Source: Trichothermofontia sp964536415 (GTDB taxonomy: Bacteria; Cyanobacteriota; Cyanobacteriia; B231). From it: a stretch of DNA of 64,000 bases. Position numbers and translations under genes: made by a program. Position 1 is the stretch's first letter. Each line of letters begins with the position of its first letter. This document shows, in pieces, positions 7,890 through 17,156 of the stretch. The notes beneath the pieces are model-generated. The model searched no databases. It was not told the origin of the DNA and saw only the letters and a list, made by a program, of their open reading frames with translations. The stretch is taken from positions 1-64,000 of the forward strand of contig CAZHXN010000001.1 in assembly GCA_964536415.1 (NCBI GenBank), read 5' to 3'.

Positions 7890-9719
7890 GTGGGGCTAAT
7901 CGTTCAAAAATATGGGGGCACTTCCGTCGGGACGGTCGAACGCATCCAGGCCGTTGCCCAACGGGTTCAGGCGACCGTCAACCAGGGACATGGGGTTGTG
8001 GTCGTCGTATCGGCAATGGGCAAGACAACCGATGGCCTGGTGCAGTTGGCCCATGAGATTACGGCCAACCCCAGCCGCCGTGAGATGGATATGCTCCTTG
8101 CAACCGGGGAACAGGTGTCGATCGCCCTGGTCAGTATGGCCCTCCAGGCATTGGGCCAACCGGCAATCTCCATGACCGGTGCCCAGGTGGGGATTATCAC
8201 CGAGGCTATCCACAGCCGCGCCCGGATTTTGCAAATTGCCACCGATCGCATTGAGCGTCATCTTAAGGATGGCAAAGTGGTCGTGATTGCCGGTTTTCAG
8301 GGCATTAGTAGTATAGAAGATCTGGAAATTACCACCTTAGGCCGGGGCGGGTCCGACACGTCTGCTGTTGCCTTAGCGGCTGCGCTCCAGGCCGATTGTT
8401 GCGAGATCTATACCGATGTGCCGGGTATCCTCACCACCGATCCGCGTCTAGTGCCCGAGGCGCAATTGATGGCGGAAATCACCTGCGATGAGATGCTGGA
8501 ACTGGCCAGTTTGGGGGCGAAGGTGTTGCATCCCCGTGCGGTGGAAATTGCCCGCAATTACGGGGTGATGCTGGTGGTGCGATCGAGTTGGACCGATGAT
8601 CCCGGTACACGGGTGTTGGCCCCGGCTTATCAGCCGCGTCGGATTGAGGGGCTGGAAATCGTCCATCCCGTCGATTGTGTGGAATACGATCGCGATCAGG
8701 CCCGGATTGCCCTGCTCCGCGTCCCGGATCAACCGGGCGTTGCAGCCCGCCTGTTTGGCGAGATTGCCAGCCAAGACTTGGATGTGGATCTGATCATCCA
8801 GTCGATCCATGAGGGGAATACCAACGATATTGCTTTTACCGTTGTTCAGGCATCCCTACTGCGAGCTGAAGCGGTCGCTGAAGCCCTCGTCCCGGCCCTG
8901 GCAGGAGAAGGATCGCGGGAAGGGTCCTGTGAGGTGATGATCGATCGCGCGATCGCCAAGGTGAGCATTGCTGGCGCGGGGATGATCGGGCGTCCGGGGA
9001 TCGCGGCCCAAATGTTCTCGACACTGGCTGCTGCGGGGATCAATATCCAGATGATTTCCACCTCAGAGGTGAAGGTGAGTTGTGTGGTGGCGGCGGACGA
9101 TTGTGATCGAGCCGTTGAGGCCCTCTGCCAAGCGTTTGAGGTGGTCAGCCAGCCCACGGCTAGAGCGATCGGCCCGACCTCCGACGTTCCCCCCGTGCGG
9201 GGCGTCGCCCTAGACCTGAACCAGGCCCAACTGGCGATTCGCGCCATCCCGGATCGACCGGGGATGGCCGCCAAGGTGTTCCAACTCTTGGCGGAGCATC
9301 AGATCAGCGTCGATATGATTATCCAGTCCCAGCGGTGTCGGGTGATTGATGGGGTCACCACCCGTGACATCGCCTTTACCGTTGCCCAGGGGGATGCCCT
9401 CCAGGCCCAAGCCTGTCTGCAAGCGGCGGCTGGGGAGTTAGGATTCCGGGAAGTGGTCGTGAATACGGCGATCGCTAAGGTGAGTGCGGTGGGGGCCGGG
9501 ATGGTGGGACGGCCTGGGGTGGCTGCCTGTATGTTCCGTGCCCTGGCGGTTGAGCAGATCAACATCCAGATGATCACCACCTCGGAGATTAAGGTGAGTT
9601 GTGTGGTCGCCCAAGCGGAAGGGGTCAGAGCGCTTCAAGCCATTCACCGGGCCTTTAAGCTGGAGGCGGCGGGCACCCACTCGGCTGGCGTTGCACCGGT
9701 CGCCGCCTCGCTCGGTTAG
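7890..9719 (+). CDS. lysC: Aspartate kinase with four ACT domains
   Basis: Phosphorylates aspartate to aspartyl phosphate, the committed step to lysine, threonine, methionine and diaminopimelate. The 609-residue protein starts at GTG with VQKYGGTSVG; the kinase domain fills residues 1-245 and contains TTLGRGGSDTSAV and the EIYTDVPGI motif. Four ACT domains follow (about 262-345, 346-420, 440-525, 526-600), recognisable as two tandem pairs with near-repeated INIQMI(S/T)TSE(V/I)KVSCVV segments. Cyanobacterial aspartate kinases commonly have this doubled regulatory half, whereas most bacterial enzymes have two ACT domains; feedback inhibition by lysine and threonine is expected. DAP made through it also feeds MurE, encoded at 54298. 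Confidence 0.96.
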   Translation: MGLIVQKYGGTSVGTVERIQAVAQRVQATVNQGHGVVVVVSAMGKTTDGLVQLAHEITANPSRREMDMLLATGEQVSIALVSMALQALGQPAISMTGAQVGIITEAIHSRARILQIATDRIERHLKDGKVVVIAGFQGISSIEDLEITTLGRGGSDTSAVALAAALQADCCEIYTDVPGILTTDPRLVPEAQLMAEITCDEMLELASLGAKVLHPRAVEIARNYGVMLVVRSSWTDDPGTRVLAPAYQPRRIEGLEIVHPVDCVEYDRDQARIALLRVPDQPGVAARLFGEIASQDLDVDLIIQSIHEGNTNDIAFTVVQASLLRAEAVAEALVPALAGEGSREGSCEVMIDRAIAKVSIAGAGMIGRPGIAAQMFSTLAAAGINIQMISTSEVKVSCVVAADDCDRAVEALCQAFEVVSQPTARAIGPTSDVPPVRGVALDLNQAQLAIRAIPDRPGMAAKVFQLLAEHQISVDMIIQSQRCRVIDGVTTRDIAFTVAQGDALQAQACLQAAAGELGFREVVVNTAIAKVSAVGAGMVGRPGVAACMFRALAVEQINIQMITTSEIKVSCVVAQAEGVRALQAIHRAFKLEAAGTHSAGVAPVAASLG

Positions 9720-10816
9720 GCCCTGGCTGCAACTGCCCCATTCTCGGCCACGGCTTCTTCCAGACCAAAGACGCGACAGAACACCTTCTGCACCTTGTAG
9801 CCAGAGTCGATCGATTCGAGGGGATCTTTACGCAGACGATGGCGCAGGGCGAGGGTAATCACCCGCCGGATATCATCGACTGTAACGGTAACCCGTCCTT
9901 CCAAGGCAGCTAAGGCTTTTGCCGCACGGTTGGTGACGATATCGCCCCGCAGCCCATCCACATCTAACTCGGAGCACACCTGGGAGATTTGGACCCGTAG
10001 CTGGTGCTCGATCGTCACCGAGGGGAGCAGGGCTTGGGCCTGGAGCAGTTGTTGCTGCATGGCTTGCTGTTGCGGTTGGTATTGGGCCAAAAAGCCAACG
10101 GGATCGCGATCGAACTCGGAGCGTTGTTCGACAATTTCAACCCGCTTTGCTGGGTCTTTGACGGTGTGAATTTCGGCGTGCATCCCGAAGCGATCGAGTA
10201 ATTGGGGCCGCAGTTCGCCTTCTTCCGGGTTGCCGGAACCAACCAGGACAAAGCGGGCGGGGTGGCGCACGGAAATCCCTTCCCGTTCCACCGTATTCCA
10301 TCCCGATGCGGCAGAATCCAGGAGGACATCAACGAGGTGATCATCCAGCAGGTTCACCTCATCGACATAGAGAATACCCCGATTGGCCTTGGCCAGCAGT
10401 CCTGGTTCAAAGGCTTTCACCCCTTCCGCAAGGGCCTTTTCAATGTCGATCGTGCCGCATACCCGATCCTCCGTCGCCCCCAGGGGCAAGTCCACCATCT
10501 GAATCGGTTTATGGGCGATCGGCAATTGTTCGCCTCGACTCAAGCGCTCCCGCACCTCATCACTCATTAAATCGGGATCGGTGGGATGGCTATTGAAGGG
10601 ATCATCCGCAACGACTTCAATTTCCGGCAACAGGTCAGCAAGGGCGCGGATGGTCGTGGACTTGCCCGTACCGCGATCGCCCATAATCATTACCCCACCA
10701 ATTTTGGGGTCAATCACGTTCAACAACAGGGCCAGTTTCATCTCTTCCTGGCCGACAATAGCCGTGAAGGGGAACACAGCACGGCGGGTAGGGGGCGCTT
10801 GGACGGTAAGGCTCAC
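9716..10816 (-). CDS. chlI: Magnesium chelatase ATPase subunit I
   Basis: The AAA+ motor of magnesium chelatase, which with ChlD and ChlH inserts Mg2+ into protoporphyrin IX at the start of the chlorophyll branch. The 366-residue product shows Walker A GDRGTGKS (46-53), Walker B ILYVDEVNLL, and the ChlI inserts around DLPLGATEDRVCGTIDIE. The start is GTG at 10816. It converges with lysC and their ends overlap by 4 bases (9716-9719). No other chelatase gene is nearby. Confidence is high because ChlI is strongly conserved. Confidence 0.97.
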   Translation of the reverse strand: MSLTVQAPPTRRAVFPFTAIVGQEEMKLALLLNVIDPKIGGVMIMGDRGTGKSTTIRALADLLPEIEVVADDPFNSHPTDPDLMSDEVRERLSRGEQLPIAHKPIQMVDLPLGATEDRVCGTIDIEKALAEGVKAFEPGLLAKANRGILYVDEVNLLDDHLVDVLLDSAASGWNTVEREGISVRHPARFVLVGSGNPEEGELRPQLLDRFGMHAEIHTVKDPAKRVEIVEQRSEFDRDPVGFLAQYQPQQQAMQQQLLQAQALLPSVTIEHQLRVQISQVCSELDVDGLRGDIVTNRAAKALAALEGRVTVTVDDIRRVITLALRHRLRKDPLESIDSGYKVQKVFCRVFGLEEAVAENGAVAARA

Positions 10817-11219
10817 AGTAGTTAAGGTCTACACTCTAAACGACACAACAGCTTTGCTTTTCGCTTGGCGTCTTTTATTGTGTCACACTCCGGGGATCTT
10901 GCTGCAAGGTTCCCAGGCTATTAGTTTAGAGTCGGATTACAATGTCTGACCCAATATCTTGCCCTGAGTCGTTTCTCAAACTACTATAGTCTATAGGCAA
11001 GGGGGTAAAGTTAATACCTATTGGAAAAGCAGCGCGGCTGTGTACAAGTTCCATGCTCATGGGAATATTTATAGAACAGCGAGCCTCTGCAATCACAGTA
11101 TTCACCTATCTGCTGACTTTAATGATACACCCGTTAGATAAACAATAGTCAAGTTAGCGTCTACAACAATTTTAAATTGTCCAGCCACCTCCTGTTGCTT
11201 GTCAAAGTGAGTGGTCATT
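10817..11219. other. Divergent intergenic region between chlI and GT2 gene
   Basis: Visibly richer in A and T than its surroundings up to chlI, this spacer should carry promoters for both flanking genes. No ORF, tRNA or strong hairpin is visible. From here to about 14600 the composition stays AT-richer and HIP1 sites become sparse. Confidence 0.4.
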
Positions 11220-12257
11220 ATGTCAACCTCCTATCCAGCGTCTGAACTGCCTTCTTCTGACCCTGAATTATCCATTGTTATACCATTTTATAACGAAGAA
11301 CAAAATATTGATTATTTATTTCAGCGGCTAGAATTGGTACTGGATAAGATTGGATTACCCTATGAATTTATCTGTATCAATGATGGAAGCCGCGATCGAA
11401 CGCTTGAGAAATTAATAGAACATCATTATCGTAATTCACGCATTAAAGTTATCAATTTCTCTAGGAACTTTGGCAAAGAGATTGCATTAACGGCTGGCAT
11501 TGATTTTTCCAGGGGCGCAGCCGTTATCCCTATTGATGCGGATCTACAAGATCCACCTGAATTAATTGGGACTTTAGTTGAAAAATGGCGAGAGGGTTTT
11601 GATGTGGTCTATGCAACCCGTAAAACCCGACAAGGTGAAACCTGGTTGAAGCGCTTAACTGCGAATGCTTTCTATCGTATGCTGGGGCAGATGACCGCGA
11701 TCGCCATTCCTCGTGATACGGGTGATTTTCGACTGCTCGATCGCCGGGCTGTGACAGCCCTTAAGCAACTGCCCGAACGGACACGCTTTATGAAAGGTTT
11801 GTTTGCCTGGGTTGGGTTTCGACAAACCGCTATCTATTACGATCGCGATCAGCGATACAAGGGCAAAACAAAATGGAATTATTGGCGATTATGGAATTTT
11901 GCCATCGATGGGATTACCTCCTTTAGCCTCGTTCCTCTAAAAATGTGGAGCTATATCGGGGTGACTCTATCCTTCGTTGCGTTTGGCTATGCTTTTTTCC
12001 TGGTTCTACGAACTTTGATTCTGGGTGTTGATGTTCCTGGCTATGCCTCATTGATGGTCGTACTCCTCTTTTTAGGTGGAATGCAACTGATTACGCTAGG
12101 TATTATTGGCGAATATCTAGGGCGCGTTTATGAAGAAGTAAAAGGAAGACCTTTATATCTTGTTCGCGATCTTTATGGCATCAAGACAGGGGAACCTAGG
12201 AATGACAACAATCATGCTAGATCTCGTAAAACCACATCTCATAACAATTCTGAGTAA
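11220..12257 (+). CDS. Family 2 glycosyltransferase, DPM1/GtrB-like
   Basis: A membrane glycosyltransferase that probably loads a sugar from a nucleotide donor onto undecaprenyl phosphate. The GT2 catalytic domain covers residues 15-230, with VIPFYNEEQN, CINDGSRDRT, the metal-binding DADLQDPPE and the acceptor-side DTGDFRLLDRR. Two membrane hairpin segments follow (about 238-262 and 270-295), ending in LGEYLGRVYEEVKGRPLYLV, the standard GtrB/YfdH tail. The ATG at 11220 is preferred over a GTG three codons upstream. The following genes encode a VTT membrane protein and a GT87 transferase, which would use polyprenyl-linked sugars, so the three make a consistent envelope-glycan group. Confidence 0.92.
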   Translation: MSTSYPASELPSSDPELSIVIPFYNEEQNIDYLFQRLELVLDKIGLPYEFICINDGSRDRTLEKLIEHHYRNSRIKVINFSRNFGKEIALTAGIDFSRGAAVIPIDADLQDPPELIGTLVEKWREGFDVVYATRKTRQGETWLKRLTANAFYRMLGQMTAIAIPRDTGDFRLLDRRAVTALKQLPERTRFMKGLFAWVGFRQTAIYYDRDQRYKGKTKWNYWRLWNFAIDGITSFSLVPLKMWSYIGVTLSFVAFGYAFFLVLRTLILGVDVPGYASLMVVLLFLGGMQLITLGIIGEYLGRVYEEVKGRPLYLVRDLYGIKTGEPRNDNNHARSRKTTSHNNSE

Positions 12258-12330
12258 TCATTCTCAGAAAATGGCTATCGATGAGTGGTTTCAAGTTATA
12301 AGCCTAATTGATTAAGCAAGCAAATTCCTA

Positions 12331-13023
12331 ATGTCAAAGCAGTACCGTGTCATTGTCATTACCTTAACAGTCATATGTTTAGTTGCGACTAGCCTAGCGT
12401 TCTACATCGTGATCAAACTTCCCCCCGAACAGCTACAAGCACAGCTTAAATACGCAGGAATTTGGGCACCCCTACTTTATATTGTTATCTATGTCATTGC
12501 AACGATTCTGATCCTCCCCTCAACCGCACTTAATCTCACAGGTGGGGCTATTTTCGGCCCTTGGTTAGGTACCTTATGGACAAGTATTGCTGCCTTGGTG
12601 GCTGCGATCGTGACCTTTGCCTTCACACGAACCATAGGGCAAAAATGGGCCAAACGTCGTTTGACGGGTAATTGGCAAGCCCTAGATGCGGAGTTTAAAC
12701 AGGGAGGATTATGGTATATTGTAGCGATTCGCCTCCTGCCAATTATTCCCTATGGTCTGGTCAATTTTGCTGCCGGCCTGACCTCCATCCGTTCTAAAGA
12801 CTATGTGCTCGGCACCTGTCTAGGGACAATACCGGGACTTTTACCCTTTGTGTTGCTCGGCAGTTTTGGGGTACAGGCCATTCAAACGGGAGACATTCTA
12901 CCACTATTGGGTTCACTAGGCATGATCGGTATCTTAATCCTAGGTGCAACCTGGTATCGCCGCCATCGTCAAGATCCGACGCTTGCATTGGGGCACCACG
13001 ATGATTTGCCCGAACAAGAATGA
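12331..13023 (+). CDS. TVP38/TMEM64 (VTT/DedA-like) membrane protein
   Basis: A 230-residue polytopic membrane protein of the VTT/DedA superfamily, whose members act as lipid or undecaprenyl-phosphate scramblases or flippases; the exact role here is not known. It has an N-terminal membrane anchor, the re-entrant motif LNLTGGAIFGPWLG (about 68-82) and the second signature RLLPIIPYGLVNFAAGLT (about 134-151) with the conserved arginine and prolines. Being between two sugar-transferring enzymes that need polyprenyl carriers, a role in recycling or flipping that carrier is an attractive inference. Confidence 0.87.
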   Translation: MSKQYRVIVITLTVICLVATSLAFYIVIKLPPEQLQAQLKYAGIWAPLLYIVIYVIATILILPSTALNLTGGAIFGPWLGTLWTSIAALVAAIVTFAFTRTIGQKWAKRRLTGNWQALDAEFKQGGLWYIVAIRLLPIIPYGLVNFAAGLTSIRSKDYVLGTCLGTIPGLLPFVLLGSFGVQAIQTGDILPLLGSLGMIGILILGATWYRRHRQDPTLALGHHDDLPEQE

Positions 13024-13249
13024 TATCCCTGAATGTCTAAAATTTTATAATGAGTACCGCAAAAATATAAATCCTGCGCTGATAGCCAACGTAATTTCGT
13101 CAGTTGAGGTAATTGACCTGCCCCTATCCCAATTAACCGAGATGCCCTAATGTTTAAGTAAATATTTAAGTGCTTTAGTTAGGGCCAAGAGCAACTGGAG
13201 TTGCTGATAGAATTTAGCTTGAGTATTTGATGAGCCTCCCTTGAAGAAT

Positions 13250-14476
13250 ATGATTGCGATAGAAACTAAATTTCAAACTCTGCTCAGTAAGCCATTAACG
13301 CGAATAGTAATTCTGAGCATTGCTTGCGCTGCCCTAATTGCTTTTGGCATTCTTGGTATTGCGCGTGAAGGTGGTTTCAGTGCGGGTAGGTCTGATGTAC
13401 CCATTTTCTATGGTGCTGGTGTAGCGTGGTTAAAAGGCTTGAATGCCTATGATCCTCAGATCGCTAGCCAGTTCACTAATGGGTTGATAGATGCCGATCG
13501 CTATGATTTTGCTTATCCTCCCCAAATCGCGCCCCTGTGCTTGTTATTAGCCCTTTCCCCTCTATCTAAAGCGAAGGCATTAATCACAGTTCTAAATCTC
13601 TTTAGTGTCATTGCCTTAGTATTCTTCTGTGTTCGCCTGGTACAACGGGGATTTGTGCAAGAACTGGATGACTCTAGCGCTGCGCCTCAATGGTTTCTGC
13701 CTGCAATCATTATTGGTAATCCTTTTACAGAGCACATTATGTGGATGGGCCAAACGACGCTAATCGGAACGATTGCCTGGGTGGGTGGCTGGTATTTCGC
13801 CGATCGCAGGCGTTGGATCTTGAGTGGGATTTTAATTGGCTTTTCTACTTTCAAACCTCAAATCAGTCTTATCATCATCATCTGGTTTCTGCTAGAACGA
13901 AAATTCAAGGCATTGGGTGTAGCAGCCCTCTCTATTCTGGTTTTTTCTCTGTATCCAATGATGGTTAGTGGCCCTATACAAGTCTTTTTATATTGGATAG
14001 ATGCGGTCAAGGCTTATAAAGCCCAGATGTATAACACGCTTGGTTTCGTGCATATCTTTGGTCTCCAAAGTGTGCTGTATTCTGTGGGAATAACCTTACC
14101 AAGTCTGTTTCCCTTGGGGCTGCTTTTGGTTGGGTTAATTTGGTGGCGAGAGTCTCGCTTTATTCAAGATGATTTTATTGGTATATTACCAGCTATTTCC
14201 CTGCTGATGGGCTTCTCCCATGATTATGACTTGATTGCGTTAGCTCCTTTTGTTGCGATCTTCTGGCGACATTTGCATCTAGATCCAAGACGATCGCTCG
14301 TAAGCTTTCTGATTTTAGTTTTCATGTTTTTTCCACAGCGTTTCCTAACGCCGCTGAATATTGATCTGTTCAATCATGAACGTGAATTAGTCTTAACAGG
14401 TGCCTTGATCTGGTTACTTGTCCTGAGTTATCAGCGATCAGCTTTACTACACGGAGAGCCAGATATATTAACATAG
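13250..14476 (+). CDS. Family 87 glycosyltransferase (DUF2029)
   Basis: A polytopic GT-C-fold mannosyltransferase-like enzyme of the GT87 family, expected to use a polyprenyl-phosphate sugar donor outside the membrane. The 408-residue product has about ten hydrophobic segments. The first external loop holds the family's acidic signature region, SDVPIFYGAGVAWLKGLNAYDP, followed by DFAYPPQIAPL, and a later FKPQI motif marks the central helices. TTG at 13241 is an alternative start three codons upstream. Codon use and base composition match the two preceding genes and differ from the GC-richer surroundings, suggesting that the three arrived together. Confidence 0.82.
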   Translation: MIAIETKFQTLLSKPLTRIVILSIACAALIAFGILGIAREGGFSAGRSDVPIFYGAGVAWLKGLNAYDPQIASQFTNGLIDADRYDFAYPPQIAPLCLLLALSPLSKAKALITVLNLFSVIALVFFCVRLVQRGFVQELDDSSAAPQWFLPAIIIGNPFTEHIMWMGQTTLIGTIAWVGGWYFADRRRWILSGILIGFSTFKPQISLIIIIWFLLERKFKALGVAALSILVFSLYPMMVSGPIQVFLYWIDAVKAYKAQMYNTLGFVHIFGLQSVLYSVGITLPSLFPLGLLLVGLIWWRESRFIQDDFIGILPAISLLMGFSHDYDLIALAPFVAIFWRHLHLDPRRSLVSFLILVFMFFPQRFLTPLNIDLFNHERELVLTGALIWLLVLSYQRSALLHGEPDILT

Positions 14477-14637
14477 GTTACAGATGTTCTTGAGCATATT
14501 GATGGGTAACAGAATCGCAATTTAGGTCTTGCGTTACTCAGTATGCTGTAATTTGTATACTTTCGACTTAGTGTGACTGGCAGTATTGTTCCCAATACCT
14601 AGATAATTGGGAATAGCCGACTTATGGAACTGAACGG

Positions 14638-15300
14638 ATGAATCCCCGTAAACCGATAGCTGATTTGAGATACCTCCCGATCGCGGTGGGTATGATTGGT
14701 AGTAGCCTGTTGATGGTGAATCGGCTGTTGACGCCAGAGTTGACGCCGTCCCAGTCGCGATCGGATGTCGTGGGGGTGCTGCTGAGTGCGCTGCTGATTC
14801 TGACGGGGTTGCTGTGGCAGCAGTTTCAACCCAAGCCGCCGGAGGCCGTAGTGCTGGAGGGGGAGGCAGGTTTTGAGTTGGACTCGGAGCTATCAGATAC
14901 GGCTAAACAGGAGTTGGCCTGGGCGTCAGATTTACTGCTCACCCAGACGCCGACGCGATCGCTGGTGGTGTGGTATGGCCAGCGGGTGATTCTGCGACGG
15001 GGGATCTTGGGACCGCAGGCGGATTGGGTGCCAGGGGCAATCGGGCAGCGGGTGTTGCAAACCCAGCGTCCCGTGTATCTAGTTGATGCCAAGTTGTATC
15101 CGGGACGGGTGGAATTTAATGTATTGCCACCGAACACGCAGGGGATTATCTGTCAGCCCATTGGTACGGCGGGGGTGTTGATCCTGGGGGCAAACGCGCC
15201 GCGCAGCTATACGAAGCAGGAGGAGGCCTGGATTAGCGCGATCGCGGCTAAACTAGACCAGACCCTCTCCCTCAATCCCTCTGTCAAGGGGAGCGATTAA
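14638..15300 (+). CDS. ccbB: Cofactor assembly of complex C subunit B (CCB2/CCB4 family)
   Basis: Helps attach the high-spin heme c' to cytochrome b6 of the b6f complex on the stromal side of the thylakoid. The 220-residue product has two membrane helices near the N terminus (about 11-30 and 43-62), with NRLLTPELTPSQSRSDV between them, which is typical of the family. The soluble domain contains SLVVWYGQRVILRRGILGP and the late GAPRSYTKQ-type motif (here GANAPRSYTKQEE). I recognise it as the cyanobacterial homologue of plastid CCB2/CCB4. It reads into csaB after a 138-base spacer containing a C/G-rich repeat. Confidence 0.85.
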   Translation: MNPRKPIADLRYLPIAVGMIGSSLLMVNRLLTPELTPSQSRSDVVGVLLSALLILTGLLWQQFQPKPPEAVVLEGEAGFELDSELSDTAKQELAWASDLLLTQTPTRSLVVWYGQRVILRRGILGPQADWVPGAIGQRVLQTQRPVYLVDAKLYPGRVEFNVLPPNTQGIICQPIGTAGVLILGANAPRSYTKQEEAWISAIAAKLDQTLSLNPSVKGSD

Positions 15301-15438
15301 CTTTGGACTCTGGGTAACCCTCTCCCTAAATCTTTCTCCCAAGGGGGGCAAGGGACTTTGAAAGCCCGCTTTCTCCCCTTCGCCCCTATAGGGGGAGGCG
15401 GGGGAATCATGTGGGAGATCATCTGGGAGGCGGGGCGA

Positions 15439-16470
15439 ATGCGGGCCGTGTTGTGTGGCTATTACGGACAGGGGAATGGCGGCGATGAGGCGTTGTTAGC
15501 GACGCTGTTGCAGATGTTGCCGCCGACGGTGACGCCCGTGGTGCTATCAGGGAATCCCCAGGAAACCCGCGATCGCTATGGGGTCGAAGCCTGTCCGCGC
15601 AAAAGCACAGAGGCGGTATTGGAAACCTTACGGCGGGCGGATGCGTTTATCTGGGGCGGCGGCAGTCTGATGCAGGATGCGACGAGTGTCCTGAGTCCGC
15701 TGTACTATGCCGGGTTAATGGGGTTGGCGCAACGGTTGGGCCTGGTGACGATCGCCTGGGCGCAGGGGATCGGACCGTTGCAGCGATCGCTAACCCGCTN
15801 NNNNNNNNNNNNNNNNNNNNNNACGGCGGTGAGTGTGCGGGATGCGGCGTCGGCAAAGTTGCTTCAAGATTGGCAGATTCCCTGTACGGTGGCCCCGGAC
15901 CCGGTGTGGGCATTGCAGGCGGTGCCGATGGATCTGTCGGATTTACCCCGACCTCGGATCGCGGTGAGTTTGCGCCCCCATCGATCGCTGACGCCCGCAC
16001 GGTTGCAAGTATTAATCCAATCGCTGATTGAGGTGCAACGGGAAACGGGGGGGGCGATCGTCCTAGTGCCATTTCAACCGATCCAGGATCAGGCGATCGC
16101 GCTACAAATCCAAGCCCAACTTCCGGGTCTGAATCGGCTGATCACCTGGGACGATCCGCGTCAATTGGTGGGGCTGTTTCAGGAGGTGGATTTAGCGATT
16201 TCGATGCGGTTTCACGGCTTAGTGATGGCGGCGGCAGCGGGGTGTGCCTGTGTGGCCTTGAGTTATGACCCGAAGGTGAGCCAGTTGATGCAGGAACTTA
16301 CGTTACCAGGGTGGGAGTTGGACCAGTTGCCGGATGCGAGTGAGGGGGTCCGCGATCGGTGTTTGGCGGTGTTGGCCCAGGGGACAGGCTTGGATATAGG
16401 GATAATTGAGGGGTGGCGCGATCGGGCCTTGCTCCATCAGGAAGTATTAGTTTCTACACTAACTGGCTGA
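15439..16470 (+). CDS. csaB: Polysaccharide pyruvyl transferase CsaB
   Basis: Transfers pyruvate from phosphoenolpyruvate to a cell-wall polysaccharide; in other bacteria this creates the anchor for SLH-domain surface proteins. The product of about 343 residues has a GT-B-like fold, with CGYYGQGNGGDEALL at the start, FIWGGGSLMQD, WAQGIGPL, SLRPHRS and the conserved SMRFHGLVMAAAAG near the C terminus. The ATG at 15439 is the normal start; 27 upstream in-frame codons read into an intergenic repeat. A run of 23 N at 15800-15822 removes about eight residues between QRSLTR and TAVSVRD; the frame is kept, but whether the gap length is right is unknown. A decayed second copy of its last 37 codons lies 797 bases downstream. 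Confidence 0.93.
   Translation: MRAVLCGYYGQGNGGDEALLATLLQMLPPTVTPVVLSGNPQETRDRYGVEACPRKSTEAVLETLRRADAFIWGGGSLMQDATSVLSPLYYAGLMGLAQRLGLVTIAWAQGIGPLQRSLTRXXXXXXXXTAVSVRDAASAKLLQDWQIPCTVAPDPVWALQAVPMDLSDLPRPRIAVSLRPHRSLTPARLQVLIQSLIEVQRETGGAIVLVPFQPIQDQAIALQIQAQLPGLNRLITWDDPRQLVGLFQEVDLAISMRFHGLVMAAAAGCACVALSYDPKVSQLMQELTLPGWELDQLPDASEGVRDRCLAVLAQGTGLDIGIIEGWRDRALLHQEVLVSTLTG
15800..15822. other. Assembly gap inside csaB
   Basis: Twenty-three N bases. The reading frame on both sides is consistent, so the gene is probably intact in the organism. Confidence 0.95.
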
Positions 16471-16472
16471 AG

Positions 16473-16882
16473 TTATAGCGGTACAAGCAGATCAGGATAG
16501 TTAAGACATGCCTGGAAATTCTGGAAATCCTTATCAGTCATCAGAATTTGATAATGGCGGTGAACGCAACCGCACAGACGAGAAAGTCTGTATTGGAGCC
16601 TTGAATTCCCTGGCGACGACAGGTGTTGAAAAACTCAGCGGCCAGTTCATAGTCTTGATGCCCAAGTACTAGGTCTGGGAAAGCTCTCAGATAATCTCGA
16701 AGACGGTTGAATTGTTCGGTACTCCGAACACCAGAAAGGATTTCTTGACGGATCGCACCGAGTAAGGCAACCCGATCGTCGGTAATACAATCCTGCAATC
16801 AGATCACAGCAGGAGAGAGATGGGGAGATGTTCTGCGCCGTAGAGCCAGGGACCAAACTGAGGTATCGACAATAACACTCAT
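16473..16882 (-). pseudogene. VapC-type PIN-domain toxin, inactivated
   Basis: The frame starts at ATG 16882 with MSVIVDTSVWSLALRRR, a typical PIN ribonuclease N terminus including its first catalytic aspartate. An in-frame TGA at 16799-16801 stops it after 27 codons. It then continues as DDRVALLGAIRQEIL...NTDFLVCAVA, which carries the later acidic motif. A shift of one base near 16560 moves the ending into another frame, VHRHYQILMTDKDFQNF, which matches the family's C terminus and stops at 16473-16475. Two independent lesions mean it cannot make a full toxin. Its start overlaps the antitoxin stop, as in working vapBC operons. Its stop lies 3 bases from the end of csaB on the other strand. 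Confidence 0.85.
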
Positions 16883-17079
16883 GATTGCTGGCGTTGCTGC
16901 TTGTAGTCGTAGTCTTCGTCGTAATCAATGGTGCCAAAGAGATCAATCATTTGCAGGTGCTTACGGCGATCGATATATTCGCGCAGGGCGGTTTCAACCA
17001 GAGACTCGATCGTGGTCTAGTCATCCAGGGCAAGGGCTTCTTGGATCAGCGCTTCGTTAATGTTGAGTTGTGTAACCAC
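16879..17079 (-). pseudogene. VapB-type antitoxin, inactivated by a stop codon
   Basis: Reading from GTG 17079 gives VVTQLNINEALIQEALALDD, then TAG at 17017-17019, then TTIESLVETALREYIDRRKHLQMIDLFG and a Tyr/Asp-rich tail ending at the TGA that overlaps the toxin start. This is the usual organisation of a VapB antitoxin: N-terminal DNA-binding part followed by a toxin-neutralising acidic tail. Only the stop at codon 21 is wrong (a glutamine or lysine codon would be expected). Since toxin and antitoxin are both broken, the module is dead. Confidence 0.8.
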
Positions 17080-17156
17080 ACTTTTGCTTTGGCTAGAGGA
17101 TATTTGAGCAATTCAAGTGTATTATAACTGCTACTCAATTAGACCTAAGCTAAGCT

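Noticed and set aside
8448..9680. Several long minus-strand frames opposite lysC
   Set aside because: They are shadows caused by GC-rich codon bias; the plus-strand frame is a perfect family match.
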